Below are positions 8,498-19,600 of a stretch of 64,000 bases of DNA, piece after piece (the stretch's first letter is position 1; each line of letters begins with the position of its first letter). Source of the DNA: UBA6059 sp965227155 (GTDB taxonomy: Bacteria; Bacteroidota; Bacteroidia; Cytophagales; Cyclobacteriaceae); NCBI GenBank assembly GCA_965227155.1, contig OZ245731.1, positions 434,001 through 498,000 on the forward strand. The letters run 5' to 3'. The notes under the pieces are model-generated. The model made no database searches, had not been told where the DNA came from, and worked only from the letters and a program-made list of their open reading frames with translations. Made by a program: the position numbers and the translations under genes.

Positions 8498-9241
8498 TTA
8501 TTTTATTAAATCCATATCTCTTGCTATATCTACAAGCTCGGGCGTATTTGCTACCTCTAGTTTTCGGAGCATATTCCTCCGGTGGGTATCTACGGTATGT
8601 CTTGAAATTTTTAGAGCCCTACCTATATCAGGTGAACTAAATCCTCTGGCAAGCAGGCTCAGAATCTTGGCTTCTTGTGAGGTAAACACGTCCTGGTACA
8701 GTTGAACCTGCGGCACATCAAAATCAAAATAATTGGTATTTTTTCCTTCCAGCTTCCAGTAACCTAATTGTTGTGGTTTAAGATAGCCAATGTCCTCCCA
8801 ATAGCTTACAGCACTGGATATGCTACCATTAACCATCCCGTTTTCATTAGAAGTACGTTTGTAATAATACAATTTTCCTCCCTTACCCCTAAGTTTAAAG
8901 CAGGCTTCCACAGAAAAATGAAGTACATTATCAGGTACATTTTCAATTCTATTTCGAAACAGCAGGCTTTGATAACCCAGCTTTACGTTGCGTAGGTAAT
9001 CCTGGTAAGGCATCAATTCATAAAGGTCATCCAGTGATTTAAACTCACTGCATTTAAATCCTGCTATGGTAAGGTTTGGATTAAACCGAATGCGGTCCCT
9101 GGTAGCTTCATAGGTAGGGTGATAGAAGGGTGGAAGCTTGAAGGGGTCCTCGTACAGCGTGGGGCCAACTATGCCATCCATAGTTGTGTATTGATCGAGC
9201 GCATCTCTTAAACCGATATGGTTCTTTGGACTCCTTGCCAT
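8498..9241 (-). CDS. PAS-like/LuxR-type HTH transcriptional regulator (paralog 1)
   Basis: A 247-residue member of the local PAS-LuxR trio. It carries YELMPYQDYLRN, ACFKLRGKGGKLYYYKR and SAVSYWEDIGYL in the sensor region and RALKISRHTVDTHRRNMLRK in the HTH. Its ATG overlaps the stop of the upstream hydrolase by one base (TAATG), so translational coupling with that enzyme is likely. This makes it the regulator most tightly linked to the hydrolase reaction. The next gene, the ABM-fold protein, starts 11 bp after its stop. Confidence 0.87.
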   Translation of the reverse strand: MARSPKNHIGLRDALDQYTTMDGIVGPTLYEDPFKLPPFYHPTYEATRDRIRFNPNLTIAGFKCSEFKSLDDLYELMPYQDYLRNVKLGYQSLLFRNRIENVPDNVLHFSVEACFKLRGKGGKLYYYKRTSNENGMVNGSISSAVSYWEDIGYLKPQQLGYWKLEGKNTNYFDFDVPQVQLYQDVFTSQEAKILSLLARGFSSPDIGRALKISRHTVDTHRRNMLRKLEVANTPELVDIARDMDLIK

Positions 9242-9960
9242 TAGTCATTCAAGAATTGATACAAAAGAGTGTTAAATTCTTGAGGTGCATCATACTGGGG
9301 TGTATGACCTGCCTCAGGGATCATTATTAGCTCATCCTGCCAAAAATTGAGTCCTAGTTGACGGATATAATCTTTATTAACTAAAGGGTCCAGCTCTCCT
9401 ACAAAACAGGCAGTATCGCCCTCAAAAGCACTTAATATTTTAAATTCATCCGGGTAAAGACCCGCCTGAAGTGAGGTTACAATACCACTTCTGAATTTTG
9501 GGTCTGTATGTCTAATTAAAGCTTTGAATTCTTCTTCTCCAAAGCTCATAGCCATCTGTAAATACTCTTCCTCTGTTAGTTCTTCCTTATGGACTAATGG
9601 CATTACTGGATGTTCTATAAAGGCAGAAGAATCAAAAGGCATTTTCAAAGGTGGCGTGCCTATCAAAGCAATTTTATTTACCACAAAATTCAGGTCCCTC
9701 TCCAAAAGATCAATAGCAAGGTGACCTCCGTGAGAATGACCTACAATGCTTGCCTCATTGATCTCATTTTCATCAATAAATTGCTCGATAAAGTCCAGTA
9801 AAACGGTATGTGAGTAAGCACCCAATCGCGGACCTCTTCCATGCCCGGGAAGGTCTGGTGCCCACATCCTGAAATGCTGTTTAAAAGAATCACTCTCAAG
9901 CTGGTATTTGAAAGTAGACCCATCAAGGCTATTGCCATGTATGAAAAGTAAATCTTGCAT
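9241..9960 (-). CDS. Alpha/beta hydrolase, first gene of the LuxR operon
   Basis: A 239-residue alpha/beta hydrolase. HGN at 8-10 forms the oxyanion hole; DLPGHG is at 36-41, the nucleophile elbow GHSHGG has Ser76, the likely acid is Asp191 in GELDP, and the catalytic His219 is in AGHTP. It has no signal peptide. It opens a five-gene operon (9960 to 6641) and its stop overlaps the start of a LuxR-type regulator. A plausible role is to make or destroy a small ester or lactone effector sensed by the PAS-like domains; that is inference from context. It is related to the hydrolase at 4460. No clear promoter was identified in the upstream gap. Confidence 0.87.
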   Translation of the reverse strand: MQDLLFIHGNSLDGSTFKYQLESDSFKQHFRMWAPDLPGHGRGPRLGAYSHTVLLDFIEQFIDENEINEASIVGHSHGGHLAIDLLERDLNFVVNKIALIGTPPLKMPFDSSAFIEHPVMPLVHKEELTEEEYLQMAMSFGEEEFKALIRHTDPKFRSGIVTSLQAGLYPDEFKILSAFEGDTACFVGELDPLVNKDYIRQLGLNFWQDELIMIPEAGHTPQYDAPQEFNTLLYQFLND

Positions 9961-10088
9961 CGAGTCGTTTTTTCACCTTTATGCTAACACGACCCTTTGG
10001 TAACCCTATTGACTCTAATTTTTAGCTTAGGTAAGTAAGCTATATTACCTCAAAGTAAAAAATTAATAACGTAAAATTTTATGGTAAA

Positions 10089-10103
10089 GTGGTTTCAAAC
10101 CAC
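10089..10103. repeat. Short palindrome in an intergenic gap
   Basis: GTGGTTT, one C, then AAACCAC form a perfect 7-bp dyad in the 284-bp gap upstream of the hydrolase operon. It could be an operator for that operon (about 130 bp from its start). The gap otherwise holds the exoprotein terminator near 10190 and AT-rich sequence. Confidence 0.3.
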
Positions 10104-10189
10104 AACAAAGAAGTTTTCATATAAAGCAAAATAAAACTTCACTCCTTTTATAAAATTCAAAAACAGATATTTTCATAACACATTACAAA

Positions 10190-10224
10190 AATAAAAAGCC
10201 ACCCACAATATGCAGGCGGCTTTA
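10190..10224 (-). terminator. Rho-independent terminator of the exoprotein operon
   Basis: On the minus strand AAAGCCGCC pairs with GGTGGCTTT (one G-U wobble) across an 11-base loop, followed by a T-rich run. It starts about 20 bp after the stop at 10245. Confidence 0.75.
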
Positions 10225-10244
10225 ATAAACCAGCTTGAATTGTA

Positions 10245-12905
10245 TCAGCGCTTGATGAACTTACCGCTGACTACCTTATTGTTGTTGTTGATTTGATATA
10301 CGTAAATCCCATTATCAAAATGGCTGGTGGTGAATTGGATTTGCCATTGCCCCTCAATCAATACCGGTAATTCCTGTTGCAACAGCTTGCCTTGCATGTC
10401 ATACAGGCTGATCAATGGCTGATCAGGGAAAAGCAACTGCGACAAGGACAGGTTGATGTAAGCTGTACTTGGGTTGGGGTACACTTTTAGCTCTCCATTA
10501 TTGAGATATTCATCAATGCCTGTCACACCACCATCAAAACTTAATGTGGCTTCCAGTGAAATTGGTGAGCTGCACCCATCAACTTCTACCTCTACGGTCA
10601 CCGTGTAATCTCCGGGTTCTGTAATTAAGAGACTATCGTTTGTTATGGCTGAGGTGCTGCCGTTTATTGTCCAAATATTGCCCGTGGTGGCTGAGGAAAT
10701 AAGATAGATCTCATTGTCTTCATTGGGCTCGCTTACAGTGATACCGGGGCGATTGGGATTGATGCAAAAGGTATTGGTAATGGCTTCTGCGGCAGCTATC
10801 CCAATGCTGCCTTCCTGGCTGGCCGTGATGCTAATACTGCCTGCATTTTCGAAAAAAAGGGTGTCGTTGCTGATTGTTCCCGGCCCATCTACGGTGTAGG
10901 TTATTGGTAGATTTTCTGAACTGCTGGCTTCCAATACCAAAAACCCTGCATCGAAATCCTGTGCTGCTATGGCTGCAAAGTTGATGGTTTGGGTTCTGGG
11001 ACTGATGGTAAATTCTAAGGTTACCGGTGTTGCAGCATTGTAGTTTTCATTACCTCCCTGGCTTATTTCCAGGTTGATGGTTCCGGCATCCGTGACGGTA
11101 AGCGTCTGGGTTTCGCTGGTATAGTTCGCAGGGCCAGACACTGTAACTGTAGGAGTAAGCCCCGAACTGGTTTCTATGTCAAGTGTATAGCTTTGTGCAG
11201 CATAGGTAGCATCCACAAATTCCTCTGCATTCACTAATGTAATATTTTGGTTTCCTTTGGCAATACTAATGGTCTGTGTTATAGTATTGGAAGCGTTGAA
11301 ATTGTCATTGCCTGGTTGCACGGCATTGATGGTGATCTCTCCGGCACCTGTTACGCTAAGCATGTTTCCATCTAAGCTTCCAGGACCTGTTACCGTATAG
11401 CTAATTGGTAGACCGGTATTGCTACTGGCATTAAGGGTTATGGTCTGCTGGCTAAATACTGCGTCTGCTACGTCAGGGAAAGTAACCGTCTGATCGCCTT
11501 TGGCTATGGTAAACTCCCTGGTTATGCTATTGGAGGGATTGTAAAAATTGTTGCCCGGGTGTGAAGCTGTAATGCTGGATGTACCTGTGCCTGTAATGGT
11601 TACGGTATCATTGGATACAGTTATTGGTCCGGTAGTGGTATAGCTGACTTTTAAGGTGTCTATTGAACTTGATGCGCTCAGCACAAAAGTACTATCGGTA
11701 AACACCTTATTCGTAATTGCTTCAAAAGTCACGGTCTGATCAATCCGGTCAATGGTGCCATCGCAGTTATTGTCTTTGCCATCTGCTTTGGCGGGTGCAC
11801 CGGGAAAAACATCTGCGTCTTGATCATCACAATCACCCGCTTCTGCTATAAATCCGTTTGGCTGAGTACAGCTTTGGGTGGTATTGTTTTCATCACCAAA
11901 ACCATCATTATCCGTATCGGCGTACCAAACCCTGTTAGGATTGATGCTCGCATTGTTGTCATTGCAGTCGGTATTGTTTTGCACAAAACTTTCCGGTGCT
12001 TCACAGGCTGTGGTGGCCGTAGCATTGGCATCTCCAAAACCATCACCATCGGTATCAGGATAAAAACTGGCCTGACTCTGGGTATCATCAGTCGGGCTAT
12101 TGCCAACCGCAATTTCCTGACCATCGGTACAGCCATCACCATCGCTATCTGCTACTACAGGGTTAGTGAGGTGCACCAGCACCTCATCCCCATCGCTAAG
12201 ACCATCGCCATCACTGTCAGAATTGTCAGGCAATGAACCGTAGATTTCTATTTCATCAAAATCATTGAGCCCATCGTCATCACTATCTGACTTGAGCGGA
12301 TCGGTTCCATTGTCTACTTCATCTTTATCATTGATGCCATCACCATCGCTATCCGGATTCAGTGGATCCGTACCTATGCCAACTGTGGCATCTGCTTCGG
12401 CTCCATCTGTCAGGCCATCATTATCTGAATCTGGATCTAAAGGGTCTGTGCCCAATGCTATTTCATCTCCATCGCTCAGCTGGTCCCCATCGGTATCACT
12501 TACCGTGGGATCCGTAGGCTGGTTCTGATTGTTGAACTCCTCACCATCCGTTAGGCCATCGCCATCTGAGTCTGCCTTGAAGGGACTTAGGTTATCAGGG
12601 TTAGTAACCTGATCCAATATACTGTTGCCACCTTCAGCGGTTTCCTGACCGTCCAGTAAGCCATCACCATCCACATCGGCTACCAGGGGATCAAAGCCCG
12701 CTACAGCACTACCCGGATCTGCGGCATCTGCATTTTCTACCTCAAAGCCATCACTCAGCCCATCATTGTCGGTATCAAAATTATTGGGATCGGTATTGTA
12801 TACATTAGTCTCCTCTGCATCTGTAAGTCCGTCCCCGTCGGTATCCTGGGCTATTGCACCAAAAGAAAGGCACAACATCCCCAATATTATCAATAGGTTT
12901 TTCAT
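10245..12905 (-). CDS. T9SS-exported thrombospondin type 3 / MopE-repeat protein
   Basis: An 886-residue exoprotein. The signal peptide MKNLLIILGMLCLSFGAIAQ is followed by about a dozen thrombospondin type 3 repeats (DxDxDGLxDGxE) to about residue 270, which bind calcium. Two MopE-type metal-binding segments follow (DTDGDGFGD, CNDNN; DTDNDGFGD, CDDQD, DNNCDGTID) to about 390. Next are four or so Ig-like repeats of the QTVTF/QNITL kind (395-760), a Cys-containing Ig-like segment, and a C-terminal T9SS type A sorting domain (LKVYPNPSTAYINLSL to the final KFIKR). It should cross the outer membrane by the T9SS and be anchored or released. It is the last gene of a three-gene operon, 15 bp after the FN3 protein. 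A structural or adhesive role is likely; ligand unknown. Confidence 0.88.
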   Translation of the reverse strand: MKNLLIILGMLCLSFGAIAQDTDGDGLTDAEETNVYNTDPNNFDTDNDGLSDGFEVENADAADPGSAVAGFDPLVADVDGDGLLDGQETAEGGNSILDQVTNPDNLSPFKADSDGDGLTDGEEFNNQNQPTDPTVSDTDGDQLSDGDEIALGTDPLDPDSDNDGLTDGAEADATVGIGTDPLNPDSDGDGINDKDEVDNGTDPLKSDSDDDGLNDFDEIEIYGSLPDNSDSDGDGLSDGDEVLVHLTNPVVADSDGDGCTDGQEIAVGNSPTDDTQSQASFYPDTDGDGFGDANATATTACEAPESFVQNNTDCNDNNASINPNRVWYADTDNDGFGDENNTTQSCTQPNGFIAEAGDCDDQDADVFPGAPAKADGKDNNCDGTIDRIDQTVTFEAITNKVFTDSTFVLSASSSIDTLKVSYTTTGPITVSNDTVTITGTGTSSITASHPGNNFYNPSNSITREFTIAKGDQTVTFPDVADAVFSQQTITLNASSNTGLPISYTVTGPGSLDGNMLSVTGAGEITINAVQPGNDNFNASNTITQTISIAKGNQNITLVNAEEFVDATYAAQSYTLDIETSSGLTPTVTVSGPANYTSETQTLTVTDAGTINLEISQGGNENYNAATPVTLEFTISPRTQTINFAAIAAQDFDAGFLVLEASSSENLPITYTVDGPGTISNDTLFFENAGSISITASQEGSIGIAAAEAITNTFCINPNRPGITVSEPNEDNEIYLISSATTGNIWTINGSTSAITNDSLLITEPGDYTVTVEVEVDGCSSPISLEATLSFDGGVTGIDEYLNNGELKVYPNPSTAYINLSLSQLLFPDQPLISLYDMQGKLLQQELPVLIEGQWQIQFTTSHFDNGIYVYQINNNNKVVSGKFIKR

Positions 12906-12920
12906 CGTTTTGCTCCTTTC

Positions 12921-15900
12921 TTATTGTTGTAGTATCACTTTCTTGACAGTGCGTTGACCGCCCACGCCATTGATCACCACCAGGTAAACACCGGGCAGCA
13001 GATGGCGGCCATCTACAGTGAACTCATATTTTCTATTGCCCTCCAAAAGGCCCTCAAAAACCGGACTGACCCTAATGCCTGCCAAATTGAAGAAGTCCAT
13101 AGTAATGTGAGCATCAATTGGATTTTCAAGCCTTATAAAGAACCTGTCCCTGAATGGATTTGGATAGAGCTCTACACCCAGCTCTGCAATAGACTCTGCA
13201 TCGCTGAGCATTGCCTCGCTGTTGGGTACATCTTCTGCCATTGTACTACTTTCTGAATCTGCAGTAGCTGAGCCTTTATTGTTCTTGATGTCTGCCAGCG
13301 GCATTTCGAGTCCTTGTGCAGGATCTGTAACCAAGGTTGCCGGTGCTGAAAAATCACTGTTGGCTCCACTGCTGCAGGTAGCACGCACCCGCCATTCATA
13401 GGTGGTGCCCGGATCGAGATTGTTGATGCTAAACACACCATTGCTCAGGTTTACATCAAGCAGCGTGATCCACAGACCTCCATCCTTTCTGTACTGCAAG
13501 TCGTAGGGTGCGCCTATATCATTCCAGCTGATAATTGCAGATGTAGCTGTGGCGTCATTCTGGCCCAGGCCATCGGGAACTACGCAAGGAGCAGCCTGAC
13601 CCGGTACGGTGAAACTAATGAACTCCGAAAAGGCTGAGCTGATCTGGTTTTGACCATCACACACTGCACTGACTCTGAACTGGTAGGTTTGACCTTCCAG
13701 CAAGCCTGTCAATGTGGTTTGGTTGCTTGTGGCAACACCTTGTGTCCATTCGGTTACACCCAAAAGCCTGTAGCGGTACACATATTCTTCCGCAGCAGCC
13801 CCTTCAGCAGCATCGATCCAGCTTATTGTGGTGCTGGTTCCCGGACTACCTGAAACGCTGGCAACAGGTGCTAAACATTGAGGCCCCTCAGTGGCAAATG
13901 TTTGTATTTGGGAATAAACACTGGCAAAGAAGTTTTCTGTGTCGCAAATAGCGCGCACCTGGTATTGGTAATTGGCACCTGACACCAGTCCTGTAAGATT
14001 GATGCTCGTATTGGCAGTACTTACCACACTCCATGCAGCTGAACCTGCCAGTCGATATCGCAACTGGTAGCTGGCAGCAGCTGCCTGCGTTACCCAACTG
14101 ATGGTAGCATCAGATTGCCCTGCAGTGGCTACGAATCCCGTTGGTATCTCACAAGAGGCCTGCCCCTGGGTAGATTCTGTACCGATATTACTGTATTCAC
14201 TTTTCAGCAAACCATCTTCGCTACAAACGGCCTGTACCCTAAATTGATATGCTGTCCCACTCTGTAGGTTGGCAATGGTATAGTTGTACATGGTAATTGC
14301 AGCGGGATCAAATACCTGCCTGGTATTCCACTGGGCTGTACCGGCTACTCTGTATTGCACCAGGTAATAGGCACTATTATCATCATGGATCCAGCTTAAA
14401 GTGATGCTGTTTTGATCTGCTGCTGTGTTGGTAACTACAGGCTTCACGCAGGAGGGTAATCCCTGGGTGGTGAATTCTGCAAGCAAGGAGTATTCAGATT
14501 GCCGAACTTCGCCACATAAGCTCTTGACCTGAAATTGGTAGGTCATTCCTGGCTCCAGGTTTGAGGTACTAAAACTATTGGTAGATGTTTCAACAAATAC
14601 CCAGGTGGTGGTACCCTTAAGCCTGTACCGTACAAGGTAGTCACTACCTAAATCATCCCAGCTGCTCGCAACACTTCCTACACCTGGTGAAAAGCTGATA
14701 TTGGAGGGAGCAAGGCACGGAGTAGGCGATGACAAGGTCACAGTGACCGGTGCTGAAAAGCCAGAGTTTACTCCATTACACACCGTGGCTACACTAAGTT
14801 CATAGGTAACGCCACTCTCCAAACCAAAAATCGAAGCCTCAAAGGTGCCATTATTGGAAGTACCATTGAGTACTATTGAATTCCAAAAAGGAAAACTTGT
14901 AGCCTTATATCGGACCAAGTAATTTTCTGCCACATCATCAAAAGCTAGATCGATCACAGTATTGTCACCCGTGTTTTCCTGAGCCGTCAAATTAGTTGGT
15001 GTCTCGCAGGGTGTACCTTGTGTGGTTACTGTAGATAATGCTGTCCAATCGGAGCTGATTTCACCGGTTTCTCCGCATCTTGATCGAAGCTGATACTCAT
15101 ATACGGAAGCCTCATTCAGTCCTTGTATATCTAGTGAGCTTTTTGAGCCGGCAAGAATTCTTGTATTCCACACATTGCTGGAAGCTAAGCGGTAGCGTAG
15201 CTCATAGGCGGTTGGCTCATCCAAAGGGTCAACATCCAACCAGGAAAATGATAATTCTCCAGGCGATTGGCTGGTGGCTGATACTGCAACCGGCATATCA
15301 CAAACAATAGTAGCTGGTAAAGTAGTAAAAGATTGCCTTGTACTCCATGCGCTACCAGGTTCGTTAAAATCGCATACCGATGAAACTTCAAATACATATG
15401 TTGTACCTCCAATAAGCCCTTCAACACCTCTGCTCAAATCGAAAGTTTGAAAGCTGCTCCAGGCTGCTGTTCCTTGTCTTCGATACCTTACATCATAATA
15501 CAAAGCATTGGTTTGACCCCAGCTGAGCAAAGCAGTAGTTTCTGTTATATCAGTAGCCACCAAATCAGTGGGCACCTGGCATGGGATACCTTCTGTCTGG
15601 GCAAAAAGGCTTTCGCCAAATGATGACAGATTACCACTGCAAATGCTGCGCAATTGAAGCTCATAGACCGTACCATCCTCCAAACTACCTATCGTAGTGG
15701 TAGGCCCAGATCCTGCACCTACAGTATTTATCCAATCAAAGCTATTTTGCTTCCGATACCTGATCTCGTAATCATCCGACCCTATATCCTGCCAGCTAAC
15801 AGAGATACTATTAGCATCTGAAGTGATGAAAGACAGTCTTGTGGGTAAACACGGATTCTCTATTTCGAACAAATAGGTGGAGCCAAAAATTATCTGCCCT

Positions 15901-16652
15901 GATGCTGAACATTGCTTTCCTATCCTTACCTGGTAGGTATTTGGTGCCAAGTTTTCAATCAGTGTAGAAGTAGAACTCAAGTTGGTTATTTCGGTCCAAT
16001 CCTGATCGTTGGCTGATCTGTAGGCTACTGAATAGATTGGGTAATTGCTTTGGGGATCGGAAGCCTCTCCTGGCCATAGCAGACTGACATCATCATCTGC
16101 AATGGCTATGGTCAAGCTAGCGGGCGCCTCACAATCGGGAAGGCCAAAGGTTTCGAATACCAGTGGTTCCGTCCATTCTGATTGTGTTACTGTGCAATTG
16201 GTTCTCAACTGAATCTGATAACCTGCTCCAGGTATCAGGCCTGTTAAATCCAGCGTTCCTACCTGGCCAAGGTTCTCGATTGGAGCATTTTCCAGTGATT
16301 CATTGGCCAAAGCCAATCTGTAGTCATAAGCCAGTCCTGCCTCTGCAGACCAGGCAAATGATGCTGTCGTCTCGCCCAGTGCTGAGTTTTCAAAACCCAT
16401 CGGAATAAAACAAGGTGGATTACTACCAAACGCATCATCCGCAGCATACAGAAACCCAACTGATGTTTCTGTACTGCCACCGGAAGCTGATTCCTGCTGA
16501 GCCGTTTGTCCGGCTACCCCAAAGTTTTGGTAAACGCCTCCTGTGCTTTCACCTCCTCCCAGTGTATTCACATACACCTTATGCTCGGTTTGCGCCCAGA
16601 GCATAAGTGGGAAAAGTGCTGCTAAAAGTATAGTTAAACCTAGTTTTTTCAT
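12921..16652 (-). CDS. T9SS-exported protein with 11 fibronectin type III repeats
   Basis: I chose the ATG at 16652, giving 1,243 residues and a clean signal peptide (MKKLGLTILLAALFPLMLWAQ); an in-frame GTG at 16676 would add eight residues ahead of it. After an N-terminal segment common in T9SS cargo (residues about 22-75), eleven FN3 repeats follow. Each begins with a Cys-x-x-P or similar and ends with a strand such as YQLRSRC, so each probably carries its own disulfide. A low-complexity linker leads to a T9SS sorting domain (LGVELYPNPFRDRFFI to VKKVILQQ). FN3 arrays of this kind are typical of bacterial surface adhesins. It is the middle gene of the operon, 41 bp after the S74 fibre gene. 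Confidence 0.88.
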   Translation of the reverse strand: MKKLGLTILLAALFPLMLWAQTEHKVYVNTLGGGESTGGVYQNFGVAGQTAQQESASGGSTETSVGFLYAADDAFGSNPPCFIPMGFENSALGETTASFAWSAEAGLAYDYRLALANESLENAPIENLGQVGTLDLTGLIPGAGYQIQLRTNCTVTQSEWTEPLVFETFGLPDCEAPASLTIAIADDDVSLLWPGEASDPQSNYPIYSVAYRSANDQDWTEITNLSSTSTLIENLAPNTYQVRIGKQCSASGQIIFGSTYLFEIENPCLPTRLSFITSDANSISVSWQDIGSDDYEIRYRKQNSFDWINTVGAGSGPTTTIGSLEDGTVYELQLRSICSGNLSSFGESLFAQTEGIPCQVPTDLVATDITETTALLSWGQTNALYYDVRYRRQGTAAWSSFQTFDLSRGVEGLIGGTTYVFEVSSVCDFNEPGSAWSTRQSFTTLPATIVCDMPVAVSATSQSPGELSFSWLDVDPLDEPTAYELRYRLASSNVWNTRILAGSKSSLDIQGLNEASVYEYQLRSRCGETGEISSDWTALSTVTTQGTPCETPTNLTAQENTGDNTVIDLAFDDVAENYLVRYKATSFPFWNSIVLNGTSNNGTFEASIFGLESGVTYELSVATVCNGVNSGFSAPVTVTLSSPTPCLAPSNISFSPGVGSVASSWDDLGSDYLVRYRLKGTTTWVFVETSTNSFSTSNLEPGMTYQFQVKSLCGEVRQSEYSLLAEFTTQGLPSCVKPVVTNTAADQNSITLSWIHDDNSAYYLVQYRVAGTAQWNTRQVFDPAAITMYNYTIANLQSGTAYQFRVQAVCSEDGLLKSEYSNIGTESTQGQASCEIPTGFVATAGQSDATISWVTQAAAASYQLRYRLAGSAAWSVVSTANTSINLTGLVSGANYQYQVRAICDTENFFASVYSQIQTFATEGPQCLAPVASVSGSPGTSTTISWIDAAEGAAAEEYVYRYRLLGVTEWTQGVATSNQTTLTGLLEGQTYQFRVSAVCDGQNQISSAFSEFISFTVPGQAAPCVVPDGLGQNDATATSAIISWNDIGAPYDLQYRKDGGLWITLLDVNLSNGVFSINNLDPGTTYEWRVRATCSSGANSDFSAPATLVTDPAQGLEMPLADIKNNKGSATADSESSTMAEDVPNSEAMLSDAESIAELGVELYPNPFRDRFFIRLENPIDAHITMDFFNLAGIRVSPVFEGLLEGNRKYEFTVDGRHLLPGVYLVVINGVGGQRTVKKVILQQ

Positions 16653-16693
16653 GTTAATACCGTTTAGTGGTTTCACAATTACTTTTAGTCAGC

Positions 16694-19600
16694 TTATTGC
16701 TGAGATGAAGCTACATTGTCATTATTTACCAGTTTGGCGACTAACGATTCCAGGTTTTTCATTTGGCTCTTCAGGCCTTCTACTTCTGCAAGTGAAGATT
16801 TCAAAGAAGCATTTTCTGTTTCCAGCGTTACGATTTTGGCATTGAGTTCTTTGATAGACTCGATCAATACAGCTACCATTTGAGCGTAATTGACAGATTT
16901 CATGCCTTCATCATTGGTATGTACAAATTCAGGATATATTTCTTCTACTTCCTGTGCGATTACGCCGATCTCTTTTTCAGCACCGTACTTATCATCCTTC
17001 CAGTCATAGCTTACACCGCGTAGTTGAAGTACTTTTTCCAGAGATTTGTTAAGTGGAAAAATATTCTCCTTAAGGTTGCGGTCAGATAATGCAGTGATGT
17101 TTGGAGAGGAAATATTTCCTGAGGCACTTATGTCACCTCTTCCCCATAGATAAATATAGCTTCCACTATTATCATCCAGTGCTATGTGACTAACAGGGTT
17201 CTGATCACCATCAAGAAATTCACCATACATACGAATGCCTGAAGTTTCTGAAATGCCAGAAAGTGATAACTGCCCTCCATTGTTAGTATTAGGACTGCCA
17301 TCACCAATAGTAGAGTTTAGACTTGTGTAGTCTCCAGATGAAATATTCGTAGTGAAATAAGCGTTATTAAGGTCTATGCGGGATGTTCCAACTGAAATAT
17401 TCTGAGAGACATTTAAAGATCCCGTGCCATCCAATTCAGCAAAATCTCCAAAATTAGACTCTAATCTAAGAACACCCCAATCATCAGTTCCGTCAGTATC
17501 GACTCTCATGAAAGCCTGATCGTTATCCAGTGTGCCTCCTCCTAGATTAAAATTGTTTCTAGCTGTCAGGCTGCCGGCGAAATATCCCGAACCCCCATCA
17601 CCTTCTAAACGAATTCTGAGATTTCCATTGCTATTGAGCATCAATTCACCACCGGCATCATCGGAAATCACTACACCATTATTCCAGGAGTCCCCACCCA
17701 CATTAATTTGCGCAACTTCGTACGTATCACCAGTTGGGTCTCCATTTTGATCTAAAACATCTCGGGTTGATGAGTTCAAAACAATTCCATTATTGAAAGC
17801 ACTCACATCACCTGAGAAATAACCAGCGCCTTCATCACCATTAAGGCGAACTCCATTTGCATCATTGCTACGAAGCAATATTTCACCACCAGCATCGTCA
17901 GATAGAATTATACCATTATTCCATGCATCATTTCCTACAGCTATTTCCGCTATGTCGTAGAATTCTCCTGTACCTCCATTTTGATCGAATACTTCCCTTG
18001 AGCCAGTTCGAAGTGATATTTTATCATTCGCAAATTGCGTATCGCCCAAGGAACCTGTAAAACCATAGGCATTGATACCAAAATCAGCCCCAGAGGTACT
18101 TCTTAATCTGATCTCTCCTACTTGTTCAGTGGGATTCCCCTGATCTTCCCATTGAGCAACATTCATCCATATCAGGTCGGGTCTGTAATTACACGGTTGA
18201 TCAGGTGTATTTGGGTCTCCATCGTGATCACAAGGATCACCTACCAGTTCCTGAGATCCATTCATTCTGAAATATGGTAGGTTGGGATCAGTTTCCCAGG
18301 TCTTATAATCCAAAAAGATGTTGTCAAGATCTGAAGGGCTGTTTACCGATATTCTACCCCATCTTGTGCCATTATCATTATTTGCACTTAGGAATACTCG
18401 TCCATTACCATCTGACTCTACACGGAATTCATTATCCGCCTTATTGACTGAAATATCTCCACTTATACCATTCGCGTCTAATCTAAAATCTTTGCCATCA
18501 CTACTTCTCAGGCTAATTGCACCCATTTCATTGCCCTGACCATCGTCTGTTACCTCCATCCATATCATATCAGGGAAGTATCTACAATACTCTATCTCTT
18601 GCGTATTGGGATCATCACAATCCGCATTATTGGTATCTTCTACATCAGAAGTACTTCTCAATGAAAAATAAGGGCGTTCAGGTGTTGGCTCCCAGTTCTT
18701 TTTGCCCAAACCGATTTGGTTACCATTGATCTGTACGTCTCCATCAAACCAGCCGGCCCAGTTTTCATCGCCATCAGAGGCTGAACCATAAAGGCCTATA
18801 TTCTGGCCTGCATTTTTGAAAGCTCTACCACTTACGCCAACATTTCTCACACCGGTTACACCATTGCCTCGAGTATCGAAATTACCACCAAAGTTTCCAC
18901 CGTCCACAACCGCATCTGCATTATTCAAACCCCTTACAGCAACCGTAAAGCCGGAATTAGTACCAGACACATCCCCTCTCAAGCCATATCTTGCCCCTGT
19001 ACCAGTGCCACCTGCCACACCAGTAGTGCCTTGTACAAAACCATCATTTCCATCACTCGTGGCCTCACCATAAACACCATATTGTGGGTTTGTATTTGTG
19101 GCATTTCCATTCGCCTTTCCCCAAATACCAGTATTGAATCCATCAGCAGCTCTAGCAACTGCAGAAAAAGCGACATTATCATTACCACCTTCTCCTTCCG
19201 CTACGACAGCAAATGTTGTACCTTGGGGGTCTCCTGTATTAAAATTGCGTTTAACTGTATCTGGTAAGGTTGTTTCCAAGCCATCCGAAGTAATGGTAAA
19301 CTCACTTCCATCAGAACCTAGCAGGCTAATGTAGCCTTTATAGTTGTCGTTATCATCAATATAACCGCCTGCATCTACCAGCCTATTGTCACCTTCCCAT
19401 GGGCCTCTCAACTGAAGCTGACCGATATCTTTTCCAGTACCATCATCAGCAACTTTAAGGTCTACTCGTCTAATATCTTGTCCATTAAGCAAATCTCTGG
19501 TGGCTACATCACCCCAAAGGAATAATGCACCTCTTGTGCTTTGGGTGAAAAAATCAGGACCTCCATCGGCCCAGTTATAACCTATATAAGCATTGGCCTC

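Noticed and set aside
6641..9241. Quorum-sensing LuxR/LuxI system
   Set aside because: The sensor regions are PAS-like, no LuxI-type synthase is present and AHL-pocket residues are not evident; only the HTH is shared with LuxR.
12954..19334. Numerous plus-strand frames (60-138 codons) across the exoprotein operon
   Set aside because: They are shadows of repetitive minus-strand genes; none shows a signal peptide, domain or plausible start context.
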